From Deltaproteobacteria bacterium (lineage in GTDB: Bacteria > Myxococcota > UBA796 > SXON01), in contig CANKNP010000079.1 in the NCBI GenBank assembly GCA_947483545.1, positions 1-16,599 on the forward strand: a DNA stretch of 16,599 bases, given 5' to 3'. Below the pieces are notes generated by a model. It was not told the DNA's origin and ran no database searches. It saw only the letters and a program-made list of their open reading frames with translations. A program made the position numbers and the translations under genes. This document shows, piece after piece, positions 1-7,590 of the stretch. Each line of letters starts with the position of its first letter. Within the stretch, counting starts at the first letter, position 1.

Positions 1-1
1 C

Positions 2-2224
2 AGCGTCGCCGCGATCAACCCCGGGGCCGACGAGGTCTGCAACACCTATGATGACGACTGCGACGGCGTCATCGACGAGTTCGGCACCCCCGGCACCTGG
101 TACCATGATGCCGATGGGGACGGCACGGGTGACCCCGGCACGGTGATCGTGAGCTGTGAGCAGCCGGCCAACTACGTGTTGGACGGCACCGACTGTAACG
201 ACACAGACGCGACGGTGAACCCGTTTGCGGTCGAAGACTGCGACGGGGTGGACGACGATTGCGACGGGGACATCGACGAAGATCTGCTCACGACCTGGTA
301 CTACGATGGGGATCGCGACGGGTACGGCGATGCGACCATCTCCACGTTCGCTTGTGACGCGCCCGTACAGTATGTCGCAGACGGGACCGACTGCGACGAC
401 GGGGCGCGGCCTGTGAACCCCGGCGCCACTGAGACCTGCAACGGCGTGGACGATGATTGCGATGGGGACGTGGACCCGGGCCTGCTCGCGACGTGGTATT
501 TCGACGGGGATGGCGACGGCTTCGGGGACGCGACGCTCTCGACCGTCGGGTGCGACGCGCCGCCGCAATACGTGGCCGACGGGACCGACTGCGACGATGG
601 CGCCGCGTCCGTGAACCCTGGGACCGTCGAGACCTGCAACGGGATCGACGACGACTGCGACGGCGACATCGACGAGTCCGGCACGCCCAGCGTCTGGTAC
701 GAGGACTCCGATGGCGACGGGTACGGAAGCGCGGCCAGCAGCGTTTCGGCGTGCGGCCAGCCTGTCGGCTACGTCATGGACAGCTCCGACTGTGATGACA
801 CCAACGCAAGCGTGAACGAGGGCGGGATCGAAGAATGCAACGGGAAGGACGATGACTGTGATGGCACGGTCGATGAGGACGGCGCCTTTGACACGTACTA
901 TGCGGACACAGATGGGGATGGATACGGCGATGCGTTGGAGACCACAGCGGCGTGCGACGCCCCCATCGGGTATGTCAGCGACGACACGGACTGTGACGAT
1001 ACGACCAGCGCTATCAACCCTGGCGCCACCGAGGTCTGCAACACCTACGACGATGATTGCGACACAGCGGTGGACGAGACGGGCGCGGCGGGCACCTGGT
1101 ACCTGGACGCGGACGGCGATGGGTATGGCGATGCGACGGTCACGGTGACGAGCTGCGATCCGCCCCCTGGCTATGTCATCGACGCGACAGACTGCGACGA
1201 CGCCTCGGGGTTCACCTACCCAGGCGCCCCCGACGACTGCTACGACGGGATCGACGACGACTGCGCGGGCGACAGCGACTACGACTGTGACTCGGATGAT
1301 TTTGACGCGGACGTGTACGGCGGCGAAGACTGCAACGACGCCGACGCCGCGGTCAACCCCGACGCGCCCGAGACCTGGTACGACGGCGTCGATGGCAACT
1401 GCGACGGCTCCGGGGACTACGACCAGGACGCCGACGGGTACACCTCCACGGCGGACGGCGGAACCGACTGCGACGACACCTCTGCGGACGTCTATGAGGG
1501 CGCCCCCGAGGGTACGTCCGCGGGCGTGGACAACGACTGCGACGGTCGAGCGGAGGCCATGCCCACGGCGGTCGCCGCGGCCTCGTCCAGCAGCTCTCTC
1601 CAGACCTGCAAGTACCTGAGCCTCGACGGCTCCGGCTCCTCAGATCCGGACGGCGACGCGCTGACCTACGCCTGGAGCGTGAGCAGCGTCCCGGGGGGTT
1701 CGAGCGTGGACACCTCGGATCTGACGACATCGTCGAGCATGAGCCCCACGATCTTCATCGACAACTTCGCCGGTACCTACACCTTCGACCTGTTCGTGAG
1801 CGACAGCGGCGGGGAGTCCAGCTACCCGGTGAGCACGGCGGTCGCGATCACCGCCCGAACCTCCAACACGCCGCCCAACGCCTACGCGGGGGGCGACCAG
1901 ACCACATCGACCACCGCGACTTGCAGCTACCTCGGCTATGGCGCCTACGACTGCCCAAGTTGCGGCTCGACCGTGTTCACCATCTCCGCAACCGTGTCGG
2001 ACGTGGACACCGAATCCACGAGCTTCAGTTGGGCGGTCACGAGCGGCTCGGGGAGCCTGTCGAGCACCACCGCAGCCTCGCCGACAGTCACACTGTCCAG
2101 CCTCACGCCCACCTACGGGACCAGCGCCTCGACGAGCACCACCGTTCGCCTGGGCGCAACGGATTGCTACGGCGCGACGATGTACGACGATGTGGTGCTC
2201 ACGTTTACGTGTACCGGGACGTAG
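2..2224 (+). CDS. MopE-type metal-binding repeat protein with C-terminal PKD-like domains, 5' truncated
   Basis: The frame is open from base 2, so the true start and any signal peptide lie left of the window; it ends at TAG 2222-2224. The visible part is 740 residues. About the first 520 are imperfect 65-67 residue repeats, each with a TWYxDxDGDGYGD calcium-loop-like stretch, a Cys, a GYVxDxTDCDD segment, NPGAxExCN and DDDCDGxIDE. This matches the 'putative metal-binding motif' family named after MopE, an outer-surface copper protein of methanotrophs. The last ~220 residues are Ser/Thr-rich with two PKD/Ig-like units (about 1559-1850 and 1860-2221), each rich in SDPDGDALTYAW-like sequence. 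It is likely secreted or surface-exposed; Asp clusters suggest Ca2+ binding and the paired Cys suggest disulfides or metal binding. The function is unknown. The next gene begins 7 bases after its stop, but no functional link is evident. Confidence 0.85.
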   Translation, partial: SVAAINPGADEVCNTYDDDCDGVIDEFGTPGTWYHDADGDGTGDPGTVIVSCEQPANYVLDGTDCNDTDATVNPFAVEDCDGVDDDCDGDIDEDLLTTWYYDGDRDGYGDATISTFACDAPVQYVADGTDCDDGARPVNPGATETCNGVDDDCDGDVDPGLLATWYFDGDGDGFGDATLSTVGCDAPPQYVADGTDCDDGAASVNPGTVETCNGIDDDCDGDIDESGTPSVWYEDSDGDGYGSAASSVSACGQPVGYVMDSSDCDDTNASVNEGGIEECNGKDDDCDGTVDEDGAFDTYYADTDGDGYGDALETTAACDAPIGYVSDDTDCDDTTSAINPGATEVCNTYDDDCDTAVDETGAAGTWYLDADGDGYGDATVTVTSCDPPPGYVIDATDCDDASGFTYPGAPDDCYDGIDDDCAGDSDYDCDSDDFDADVYGGEDCNDADAAVNPDAPETWYDGVDGNCDGSGDYDQDADGYTSTADGGTDCDDTSADVYEGAPEGTSAGVDNDCDGRAEAMPTAVAAASSSSSLQTCKYLSLDGSGSSDPDGDALTYAWSVSSVPGGSSVDTSDLTTSSSMSPTIFIDNFAGTYTFDLFVSDSGGESSYPVSTAVAITARTSNTPPNAYAGGDQTTSTTATCSYLGYGAYDCPSCGSTVFTISATVSDVDTESTSFSWAVTSGSGSLSSTTAASPTVTLSSLTPTYGTSASTSTTVRLGATDCYGATMYDDVVLTFTCTGT
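95..1555 (+). repeat. Tandem ~198-base coding repeats of the MopE-like protein
   Basis: Six near-complete units of about 65-67 codons begin at TWY/VWY/TYY motifs from base 95 onward, preceded by the tail of another at bases 2-94. They are followed by two shorter, divergent units (about 1280-1555) that lack the TWY...C half but keep DCxDxDA and CDG motifs. Units 2 and 3 are the most alike, sharing long stretches such as QYVADGTDCDDG, which suggests fairly recent duplication or gene conversion. The repeats are diverged enough at DNA level to be a protein-domain array rather than a satellite. Confidence 0.8.
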
Positions 2225-2231
2225 GCCAGCG

Positions 2232-3470
2232 ATGACCCCGGCAGATCGTGAGACCCTCGCCCGGATCGTGCGCGCCGAGATGGCCGACGTCCCCGTCGAG
2301 CAGCATGACGCCTCGCTCGGCATGCCGCTGACCGTCGTGGGCTTCGGCGCCGAAGAGGTGCTGGCCGCGCTCGATTGTATGCTCACCACCCGCGTGACGA
2401 TGGGCGCCGAGGTGCGGGCCTTCGAGCAGGAGTGGGCGGCTTGGTGTGGTCGTTCGCAGGCGGTGATGGTGAATTCGGGATCGTCGGCGAACTTGCTGAT
2501 GCTGGAGGGCATGATCGAGATCGGTCGGCTCCGGCCAGGCGACGAGGTGCTGGTGCCCGCCGTCGGCTGGAGCACCACGCTCTTTCCCATCGTGCAGGCG
2601 GGGCTGGTGCCCGTGATCGTGGACGTCGATCCCCGGTCGTTGTGCATGAGCCCCGGCGCCGCGACCGCCGCGCGAACGGCCAGGACCCGCGCGGCGATGC
2701 CCGTGCACCTGCTCGGACAGGCTGCGGACTGCGGGTACGACGATCTGATCGTGCTGGAGGATGCCTGCGCGGCGCACGGCGCCAGGATCGGAGGCCGCCG
2801 GGTGGGGAGCATCGGGGCCGCCGCGGCCTTCAGCTTCTTCTTCAGCCACCACATCAGCACCATCGAAGGCGGCGTCCTCGTGACCGATGATGCCGTGCTC
2901 GCGGATGCGATGCGCAGCCTGCGGGCGCACGGTTGGGTCCGGGAGCGCTCGGACCGGGAGGAGTGGGTGGACCGGTTCCCCGAGATCGATCCGCGCTTCT
3001 TGTTCGTGAGCGCGGGCTACAACGTCCGCCCCACCGATCTTGCGGGCGCCTTTGGGCGGGTGCAGCTCCGAAGGCTCGACGCTTGGGTCGCCCAGCGGCG
3101 CCAGAACCACGCCGAGTGGTGCGCCGCGCTGGCCGATGTGCCGGGAGTGTCGGTGTTCCCGGAGGCCGCCGGGACCGAGCACGCCGGGTTCGCCTTCGCG
3201 ATGGTGGTGGAGGGGGACCGCCGGCCCTTGATGCGGGCCCTGGAGGCCGTGGGCATCGAGACCCGGCCGATCTCGGGGGGGAACCTGGTGCGCCAGCCGG
3301 CGTTCAACCGACTGCTGGAGCGGGGCGCGGAGGTGCGGATCGCGGGGCCACTCCATGTGGCAGATGCGGTGCATGAGCGAGGGTTTTTTGTCGGCAACTC
3401 GCACGCATTCGGACGCGAGCATGGGCGGCGGTTGGCGGAGGTGGTGCGGGGGTTCGCGAGCGCCGCATGA
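2232..3470 (+). CDS. DegT/DnrJ/EryC1/StrS-fold PLP enzyme, His-type (ColD/RfbH-like sugar 3-dehydratase)
   Basis: A 412-residue protein, the usual length for the DegT aminotransferase fold. Visible family motifs are NSGSSANLL (81-89), GDEVLVPAVGWSTT, LEDACAAHGA (the Asp that contacts the PLP ring nitrogen), SFFFSHHISTIEGG (about 201-214), GYNVRPTDLAGAFG (262-275) and GGNLVRQPA (about 348-356). In aminotransferases a Lys holds PLP in the SxxxxK...GG motif; here it is His206, followed by His207. That substitution is known from RfbH (E1) and ColD, which remove the C3 hydroxyl of NDP-4-keto-6-deoxyhexoses. RfbH carries a four-Cys [2Fe-2S] site; no such Cys cluster is present here, so it is nearer the ColD type. 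The chosen ATG lies just after the previous stop; no strong Shine-Dalgarno is seen. Its TGA overlaps the next ATG (ATGA), implying translational coupling. Substrate is inference. Confidence 0.85.
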   Translation: MTPADRETLARIVRAEMADVPVEQHDASLGMPLTVVGFGAEEVLAALDCMLTTRVTMGAEVRAFEQEWAAWCGRSQAVMVNSGSSANLLMLEGMIEIGRLRPGDEVLVPAVGWSTTLFPIVQAGLVPVIVDVDPRSLCMSPGAATAARTARTRAAMPVHLLGQAADCGYDDLIVLEDACAAHGARIGGRRVGSIGAAAAFSFFFSHHISTIEGGVLVTDDAVLADAMRSLRAHGWVRERSDREEWVDRFPEIDPRFLFVSAGYNVRPTDLAGAFGRVQLRRLDAWVAQRRQNHAEWCAALADVPGVSVFPEAAGTEHAGFAFAMVVEGDRRPLMRALEAVGIETRPISGGNLVRQPAFNRLLERGAEVRIAGPLHVADAVHERGFFVGNSHAFGREHGRRLAEVVRGFASAA

Positions 3471-5200
3471 CGCCCTCTCGACACCGCTACTACATCGACG
3501 GCACCTTTGTCGTAGAGACCCGGCCCGCAGGCCCGACGCACCCGACGGCCGTCCTGATCCTCCCGCCGATGGGCTGGGAGGACACCTGCGCGCATCGGCC
3601 CTTACGCACGCTGGCTGGGCACCTCGCGGATGCCGGCCACGTGGTGCTGCACCTGGACTGGCCGGGGCTTGGGGACAGCGCCGGCGATGCCGGGGAGCCC
3701 GCGTTGGTCAACGCCTGGGTGGCGGCCGTGACGGGGGCGGCGGCGGAGCTACGCGCCCGGGGATTCGAGAAGGTGGCCGGCGTCGCCGTCCGTCCGGGTG
3801 CGTTGGTCGCGCTGGCTGCGGAGGGGATCGACGAGCTGGTGCTCTGGGCGACCCCGGCGACAGGCAAGGCCTACCTGCGCGAAGAGCGGGCGCTGGCGAA
3901 GATGGCGATCCACGGAGATCCGCCCGCGGACGCTGCGGTCGTGCCCGAAGGGGCGGTCGAGGCGGCGGGCTTTTTCTACAGCGCCGAGACGGTCAAGGAC
4001 CTGGAGGCCCTGGTGGCGACGACCCTGGCTGGGGCGAGACCGCGCGGTCGGGTCCTGTTGCTGGATCGGGACGGCGGGACGCCCTCGCCGAAGCTGGTGG
4101 CGGCGCTGGAGGGGGCGGGGGCGCGGGTGACCGTCTCCGCGGCGGTCGGGCTGGGCGACTTGCTGGAGCGGCCGTACAAGTGTTTCCTCAACGACGCTGT
4201 GCGGGACGCCATCGTCGGGTGGATGGGGGGGGAGCGGAGGGCATCGGGATGTAACAGAACTGAGGGGGTCGGAATTGGGATGGAAGGCCCCGGGTGGAGC
4301 GAAAGTCCCTGGGTCTCCCCGCCCGCTGGATTTTCAGCGGCGTCCCCCGGCCCGGGGCGGCGGCCGTCGGGAGGGAGCGAGCCGCCCAACTGTCCAGAGC
4401 TCTCGGGGATTTTGTGCCGTCCCCGCCAGGAAAAGGCGAACATGGCCTGGGTGGTGTTCTTCAACGCGGGCGGGATGCGGCGGTCGGGGCCGAACCGGCT
4501 GTGGACGCGCGCGGCAAGGGAACTTGCGGCGTGTGGTGTGGGTTCCTTGCGGTTCGACGTGCGAGACGTCGGCGATAGCGACGGCACGACGGGGACCAAC
4601 CGGGATCTCGACGGCATGTACAGCGAGGCCTCCGTGGGCGATGCGCTGAGGGCCTTCGATTGGCTCAGGGGCGAGGTCTCAGGGCCCATCGACGTGGTGG
4701 GGCTGTGCTCCGGCGGGTTCTTGGGCGCACAGGTCGCAGCGGTCCGACAGGTGCGGCGTGCCGTGCTGTTCAACACGCTGGCGTTCGTCTGGGACGAAGA
4801 GGCACGCGCGAGCGACATGACCAGCGAGATCGGGCGTTCGTTGTTCGACGCCAGGCGGTGGGGTCGCCTGCTGACGGGGCGGATCGACGCCCGCGCGCTG
4901 GCCACCTCGATCCTGGGGAAGGCACGGGCGAAGGCCCGGCAAGGCGCCGACCGCCTGCGGGGCCGGCCGCCGCTGAACGAGGTCGCAGCTCTCCTCCAGC
5001 GCGTGATGGACCAGGGGACCGACCTGCGGCTGGTGTGCAGCGCGGGCGATCCGAGCATCGACTACCTGTTGAAGCACGCGCCGGAACAGCGCGCCCGGCT
5101 CACGACCCTAGAGGGCGTGGACCACACGATCCGGCCCGTGTGGGCGCACGCACGGGTGGTTGAATTGGTTATGGAGGGGGCATGTCCTAGACCCGGCTAG
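3467..5200 (+). CDS. Double alpha/beta-hydrolase, exosortase-associated-hydrolase-like, two domains in one frame
   Basis: The reading frame encodes 577 residues with two alpha/beta-hydrolase-like halves. Half 1 (about 10-255) has VLILPPMGWED, HLDWPGLGDSAG and GVAVRPGAL (about 106-114), where the nucleophile position is Arg, so it is probably not a hydrolase; this resembles the GLRLGA form of exosortase-system hydrolases. Half 2 (about 315-575) has VVFFNAGGMRRSGPNRLW, RFDVRDVGDSDG, GLCSGG (412-417, putative nucleophile Cys414), Asp528 and His553 in GVDHT, a plausible catalytic triad. The linker (about 255-310) is Pro/Gly-rich and looks intergenic at DNA level: a G8 run at 4225-4232, TAA in another frame at 4252, and an in-frame ATG at 4280 (Met272) that could start a separate 306-residue protein. 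The start overlaps the upstream stop; the 3' end overlaps the carrier-protein start region. It may edit or release carrier-bound thioesters (inference). Confidence 0.75.
   Translation: MTPSRHRYYIDGTFVVETRPAGPTHPTAVLILPPMGWEDTCAHRPLRTLAGHLADAGHVVLHLDWPGLGDSAGDAGEPALVNAWVAAVTGAAAELRARGFEKVAGVAVRPGALVALAAEGIDELVLWATPATGKAYLREERALAKMAIHGDPPADAAVVPEGAVEAAGFFYSAETVKDLEALVATTLAGARPRGRVLLLDRDGGTPSPKLVAALEGAGARVTVSAAVGLGDLLERPYKCFLNDAVRDAIVGWMGGERRASGCNRTEGVGIGMEGPGWSESPWVSPPAGFSAASPGPGRRPSGGSEPPNCPELSGILCRPRQEKANMAWVVFFNAGGMRRSGPNRLWTRAARELAACGVGSLRFDVRDVGDSDGTTGTNRDLDGMYSEASVGDALRAFDWLRGEVSGPIDVVGLCSGGFLGAQVAAVRQVRRAVLFNTLAFVWDEEARASDMTSEIGRSLFDARRWGRLLTGRIDARALATSILGKARAKARQGADRLRGRPPLNEVAALLQRVMDQGTDLRLVCSAGDPSIDYLLKHAPEQRARLTTLEGVDHTIRPVWAHARVVELVMEGACPRPG
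5173..5184 (+). promoter_or_regulatory. Strong Shine-Dalgarno and ATG of the intended carrier-protein start
   Basis: GGAGGGGG at 5173-5180 sits one base before ATG 5182 (GGAGG core to ATG spacing 4). It is among the best ribosome binding sites in the window and lies inside the end of the hydrolase gene. It serves an ATG whose third codon is TAG. Confidence 0.65.
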
Positions 5201-5217
5201 ACGAGATCCGAGACATC
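5182..5217 (+). other. 5' end of carrier-protein frame interrupted by amber codon 3
   Basis: Reading in the carrier-protein frame from ATG 5182 gives Met-Ser-stop (TAG 5188-5190) and then TRLDEIRDIV directly into the carrier-protein body. This is the expected first helix of an acyl carrier protein, and with it the protein would have a normal 83 residues. CAG (Gln) to TAG is a single C-to-T change. Either this strain has a nonsense mutation, or there is a sequence error, or translation restarts at GTG 5218. Confidence 0.6.
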
Positions 5218-5433
5218 GTGCTGCAGCACGGTCGGTTGCCGACCCCGCCCGCCACGATCCCCGCAGAGGCCGACCTGTACACGTTGGGCCTCTCGTCGAT
5301 GACCACCGTCCACCTGATGGTCGCGTTGGAAGACCATTTTGAGGTCGAGTTCCCCGACCACATGTTGGGCCGGAAGACCTTTCAGAGCCTGCGCTCCATG
5401 TCGGAAGCGATCGAGGAGCTGCAGGCCCGATAG
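5218..5433 (+). CDS. Acyl carrier protein-like (phosphopantetheine) carrier, N-terminus uncertain
   Basis: From GTG 5218 the protein has 71 residues; from the blocked ATG 5182 it would have 83, the usual carrier-protein length. The motif LGLSSMTTVHLMVALEDHF carries the attachment Ser (Ser27 in the short form, Ser39 in the long form). The usual Asp before it is Ser, a variant I associate with carriers that partner synthetase-like ligases. The helix II/III region is intact (VEFPDHMLGRKTFQSLRSM). Starting at GTG 5218 would remove about half of helix I and has only a poor ribosome binding site, so the short form is probably not the ancestral protein. The role would be to hold an aminoacyl group on its phosphopantetheine arm for the neighbouring ligase and flavoprotein. 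It lies between the hydrolase and flavoprotein genes, 9 bases before the next ATG. Confidence 0.75.
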   Translation: MLQHGRLPTPPATIPAEADLYTLGLSSMTTVHLMVALEDHFEVEFPDHMLGRKTFQSLRSMSEAIEELQAR

Positions 5434-5442
5434 GGCGGCGCC

Positions 5443-6606
5443 ATGGCGAACCTCGCAGCGATCCTGGAGCAGGTGCATGCCATCGGGCGCAACGTGATCG
5501 CGCCCCACGCGCAGGCGGTGGACCGCGACGCCCGCTTTCCCGTCGAGGCGTTCGACGCACTGAAGGCTGAGAAGCTGCTCAGTTGCTACGTCCCGGAGGT
5601 CCATGGCGGGCTCGGGCTCTCGGTCAGCGAGGTGACCGCCATCTGCGAGGCGATCGCCAACTACTGCGGTTCGACCGCGATGATCTTCGCGATGCACCAG
5701 ATCCAGGTCGCGTGCATCGTCCACCACTGCTTGGGCTCCCCGTACTTCCAGGGCTTCGCGGCGGAGATCGTTGAACATCAGCTCCTGCTGGCCTCCGCCA
5801 CCACCGAGATTGGAACGGGCGGCGACGTTCGGTCGAGCGTGTGCGCGATCTCCGTGGTCGGGGACCGCTTCACGGTCGAAAAACAGGCGCCTGTGATCTC
5901 CTACGGGGCCCATGCGGACGGCATCCTCGTGACCTGTCGGCGCGCGGCGGACGCCGGAGCGTCGGACCAGGTCCACGTGCTCGTGAAGCGCGCCCAGGTC
6001 GTGCTCACGCCGCTCTCCGGCTGGGACACGCTCGGCTTCCGGGGGACCTGCAGCGCGGGATTTTCCCTCAAAGCCGAGGGAGAAGCCGCACAGATCCTGC
6101 CCGTCCCGTATGCCGACATCCACGCGCGGTCGATGCACCCGTTCTCACACAGCGTGTGGAGCGCGCTCTGGCTCGGGATCGCGGCGGACGCGGTGGCCAA
6201 GGCCCGGGCGTTCGTAAGGGTGGAGGCGCGAAAGACCGTGGGGACGCTGCCACCCTCGGCGTTGCGACTCGCAGAGGTGGACACCGTGCTGTTCACGATG
6301 CGCGCGGCCGTGGCGCAGACCGTGGGCGAGTACGAGCGGATGCTCGAGGCGGACGCCCCGGGCGCCTTCGAGTCGAATTTCGCGTTTGCGATCCGGGTGA
6401 ACAACCTGAAGGTCACCTCCTCGCAGCTGCTCATCGACATCGTGGGGAAAGCCATGGTGATCTGCGGCATCTCCGGGTATCGGAACGACTCGAAGGACTC
6501 GCTGGCGCGCCACCTGCGGGATGCCTACGGTGCGGCGTTGATGGTCAACAATGACCGGATCCTGGGGCAGAGCGCGTTGATGCAGATCGTGCTGAGGCGC
6601 GGGTAG
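5443..6606 (+). CDS. Acyl-CoA dehydrogenase-family flavoprotein, probably acting on a carrier-bound substrate
   Basis: 387 residues, the normal acyl-CoA dehydrogenase length. The N-terminal helical domain has YVPEVHGGLGLSVSEVTAI; the middle domain has ATTEIGTGGDVRSS (about 119-132, the FAD/substrate strand) and GWDTLGFRGTCS (about 193-204). The C-terminal domain ends in GISGYRNDSKDSLARHLRDA then MVNNDRIL. The usual catalytic Glu of the IYEGT-type motif is not apparent (NDR occupies that place) and there is no clear alternative Glu, so the base may differ from classic beta-oxidation enzymes. Family members in natural-product pathways oxidise aminoacyl groups on carrier proteins, for example prolyl-carrier oxidation to pyrrole. 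Placement beside a carrier protein and an amino acid:carrier ligase supports that kind of role. ATG 5443 follows the carrier-protein stop by 9 bases, and its own stop is 4 bases before the next gene. Confidence 0.85.
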   Translation: MANLAAILEQVHAIGRNVIAPHAQAVDRDARFPVEAFDALKAEKLLSCYVPEVHGGLGLSVSEVTAICEAIANYCGSTAMIFAMHQIQVACIVHHCLGSPYFQGFAAEIVEHQLLLASATTEIGTGGDVRSSVCAISVVGDRFTVEKQAPVISYGAHADGILVTCRRAADAGASDQVHVLVKRAQVVLTPLSGWDTLGFRGTCSAGFSLKAEGEAAQILPVPYADIHARSMHPFSHSVWSALWLGIAADAVAKARAFVRVEARKTVGTLPPSALRLAEVDTVLFTMRAAVAQTVGEYERMLEADAPGAFESNFAFAIRVNNLKVTSSQLLIDIVGKAMVICGISGYRNDSKDSLARHLRDAYGAALMVNNDRILGQSALMQIVLRRG

Positions 6607-6610
6607 CCCC

Positions 6611-7558
6611 GTGTGTCAGACGGACGACGAGCGGTACGACGAGTTCCTCCGGGAGTTGACCGCCTGCGGCCTGCTGATCCCCTCGGGCGTGCGCGGCGTG
6701 TATGGTCGGGGCGGGGTGTTCGAGCATGTGGTGGACCAGTTTGAGCACTACGTCACGCGTCGGGGGCGGGCGGTCTGCAAGGCGGAGGTGATGCGGTTCC
6801 CGCCGATCTTCAACCGCGCGCACTACACGCGCATGAACCACATCCACAACTTTCCAGATTTGCTCGGCTCTGTTCATGCCTTCACGGGCGGGGACAAGGA
6901 TCACCGGGCGATGGTTCAGAAGCTCGACGCCGGGGAGGACTGGACCCGCGATCTGCTGCCCAGCGACGTCATGCTCATCCCGGCAGCGTGCTACCCGCTC
7001 TACCCGACGGCGACGGGGACCCTGCCCGAGGGCGGTCGGATCGTAGATCTGAAGTGCTTCGTGTTTCGGCACGAGCCGTCGAACGATCCGGCGCGGATGC
7101 AGATTTTTCGGCAGCGAGAGTATGTGCGGCTCGGCACGGCGGAGGAGGCCCTCACGCACCGGGATGATTGGCTTGCGCGGGGCAAGGAGATGTTGGAGGC
7201 CATCGGGTTGCCTGTGCAGGCCGTGGTCGCCAACGACCCGTTCTTCGGACGCGGCGGGCGCCTGGCCAAGGCCACCCAGCGCGAGCAGGTGCTCAAGTAC
7301 GAGCTGGTGATCCCCATCTGCTCGACCGAGAAGCCGACCGCGATCAGCTCGTGCAACCTGCACCTCGACTACTTTGGCAAGTCGTTCGGGATCCAGACGG
7401 CCGATGGAGAGCCGGCGCACACCGCGTGCATCGGGTTCGGCCTGGAGCGCATCACGCTTGCGCTGTTCAAGACCCACGGGCTCGATGTCGCCGCCTGGCC
7501 CAGCGCGGTTCGCGATCTGTTGGGGTTGGACGCGGATCCTGCGGCTTTGAGGGTCTAG
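6611..7558 (+). CDS. Amino acid:[carrier protein] ligase (class II aminoacyl-tRNA synthetase-like)
   Basis: 315 residues from GTG 6611. It is a class II synthetase catalytic core without a tRNA-binding domain. Motif 2 is visible as FRHEPSNDPARMQIFRQREY (152-171, with Arg153) and motif 3 as GFGLERIT (275-282). Cys127 (AACYPLYP), Glu170 and Cys273 (HTACIGFG) have the order and approximate spacing of the Cys/Glu/Cys zinc site of atypical archaeal-type SerRS. This matches the amino acid:[carrier protein] ligases first described from Bradyrhizobium, which form aminoacyl-AMP and transfer the amino acid (Gly or Ala in studied cases) to the phosphopantetheine thiol of a small carrier protein rather than to tRNA. 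The neighbouring carrier protein is the natural partner. Which amino acid is used cannot be read from the sequence. GTG is chosen because it follows the previous stop by 4 bases and leaves the conserved N-terminus whole. Confidence 0.88.
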   Translation: MCQTDDERYDEFLRELTACGLLIPSGVRGVYGRGGVFEHVVDQFEHYVTRRGRAVCKAEVMRFPPIFNRAHYTRMNHIHNFPDLLGSVHAFTGGDKDHRAMVQKLDAGEDWTRDLLPSDVMLIPAACYPLYPTATGTLPEGGRIVDLKCFVFRHEPSNDPARMQIFRQREYVRLGTAEEALTHRDDWLARGKEMLEAIGLPVQAVVANDPFFGRGGRLAKATQREQVLKYELVIPICSTEKPTAISSCNLHLDYFGKSFGIQTADGEPAHTACIGFGLERITLALFKTHGLDVAAWPSAVRDLLGLDADPAALRV

Positions 7559-7590
7559 TGGGCGACGCTGCGTGGGTCGTACCCTTCTCC

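Noticed and set aside
1640..2863. A 407-codon minus-strand frame across the MopE-like and DegT genes
   Set aside because: It crosses two well-supported plus-strand genes and has low-complexity Ser/Thr/Arg/Gly composition with no recognisable motif.
5188..5190. Genome-wide reading of TAG as an amino acid
   Set aside because: TAG is the natural stop of at least seven genes in the window, including the hydrolase, carrier protein, flavoprotein, ligase, DUF1839 and pilin genes, so general recoding is unlikely.
6611..7558. A genuine seryl-tRNA synthetase
   Set aside because: The protein is only the catalytic core with no tRNA-binding arm, and it sits beside a carrier-protein gene.
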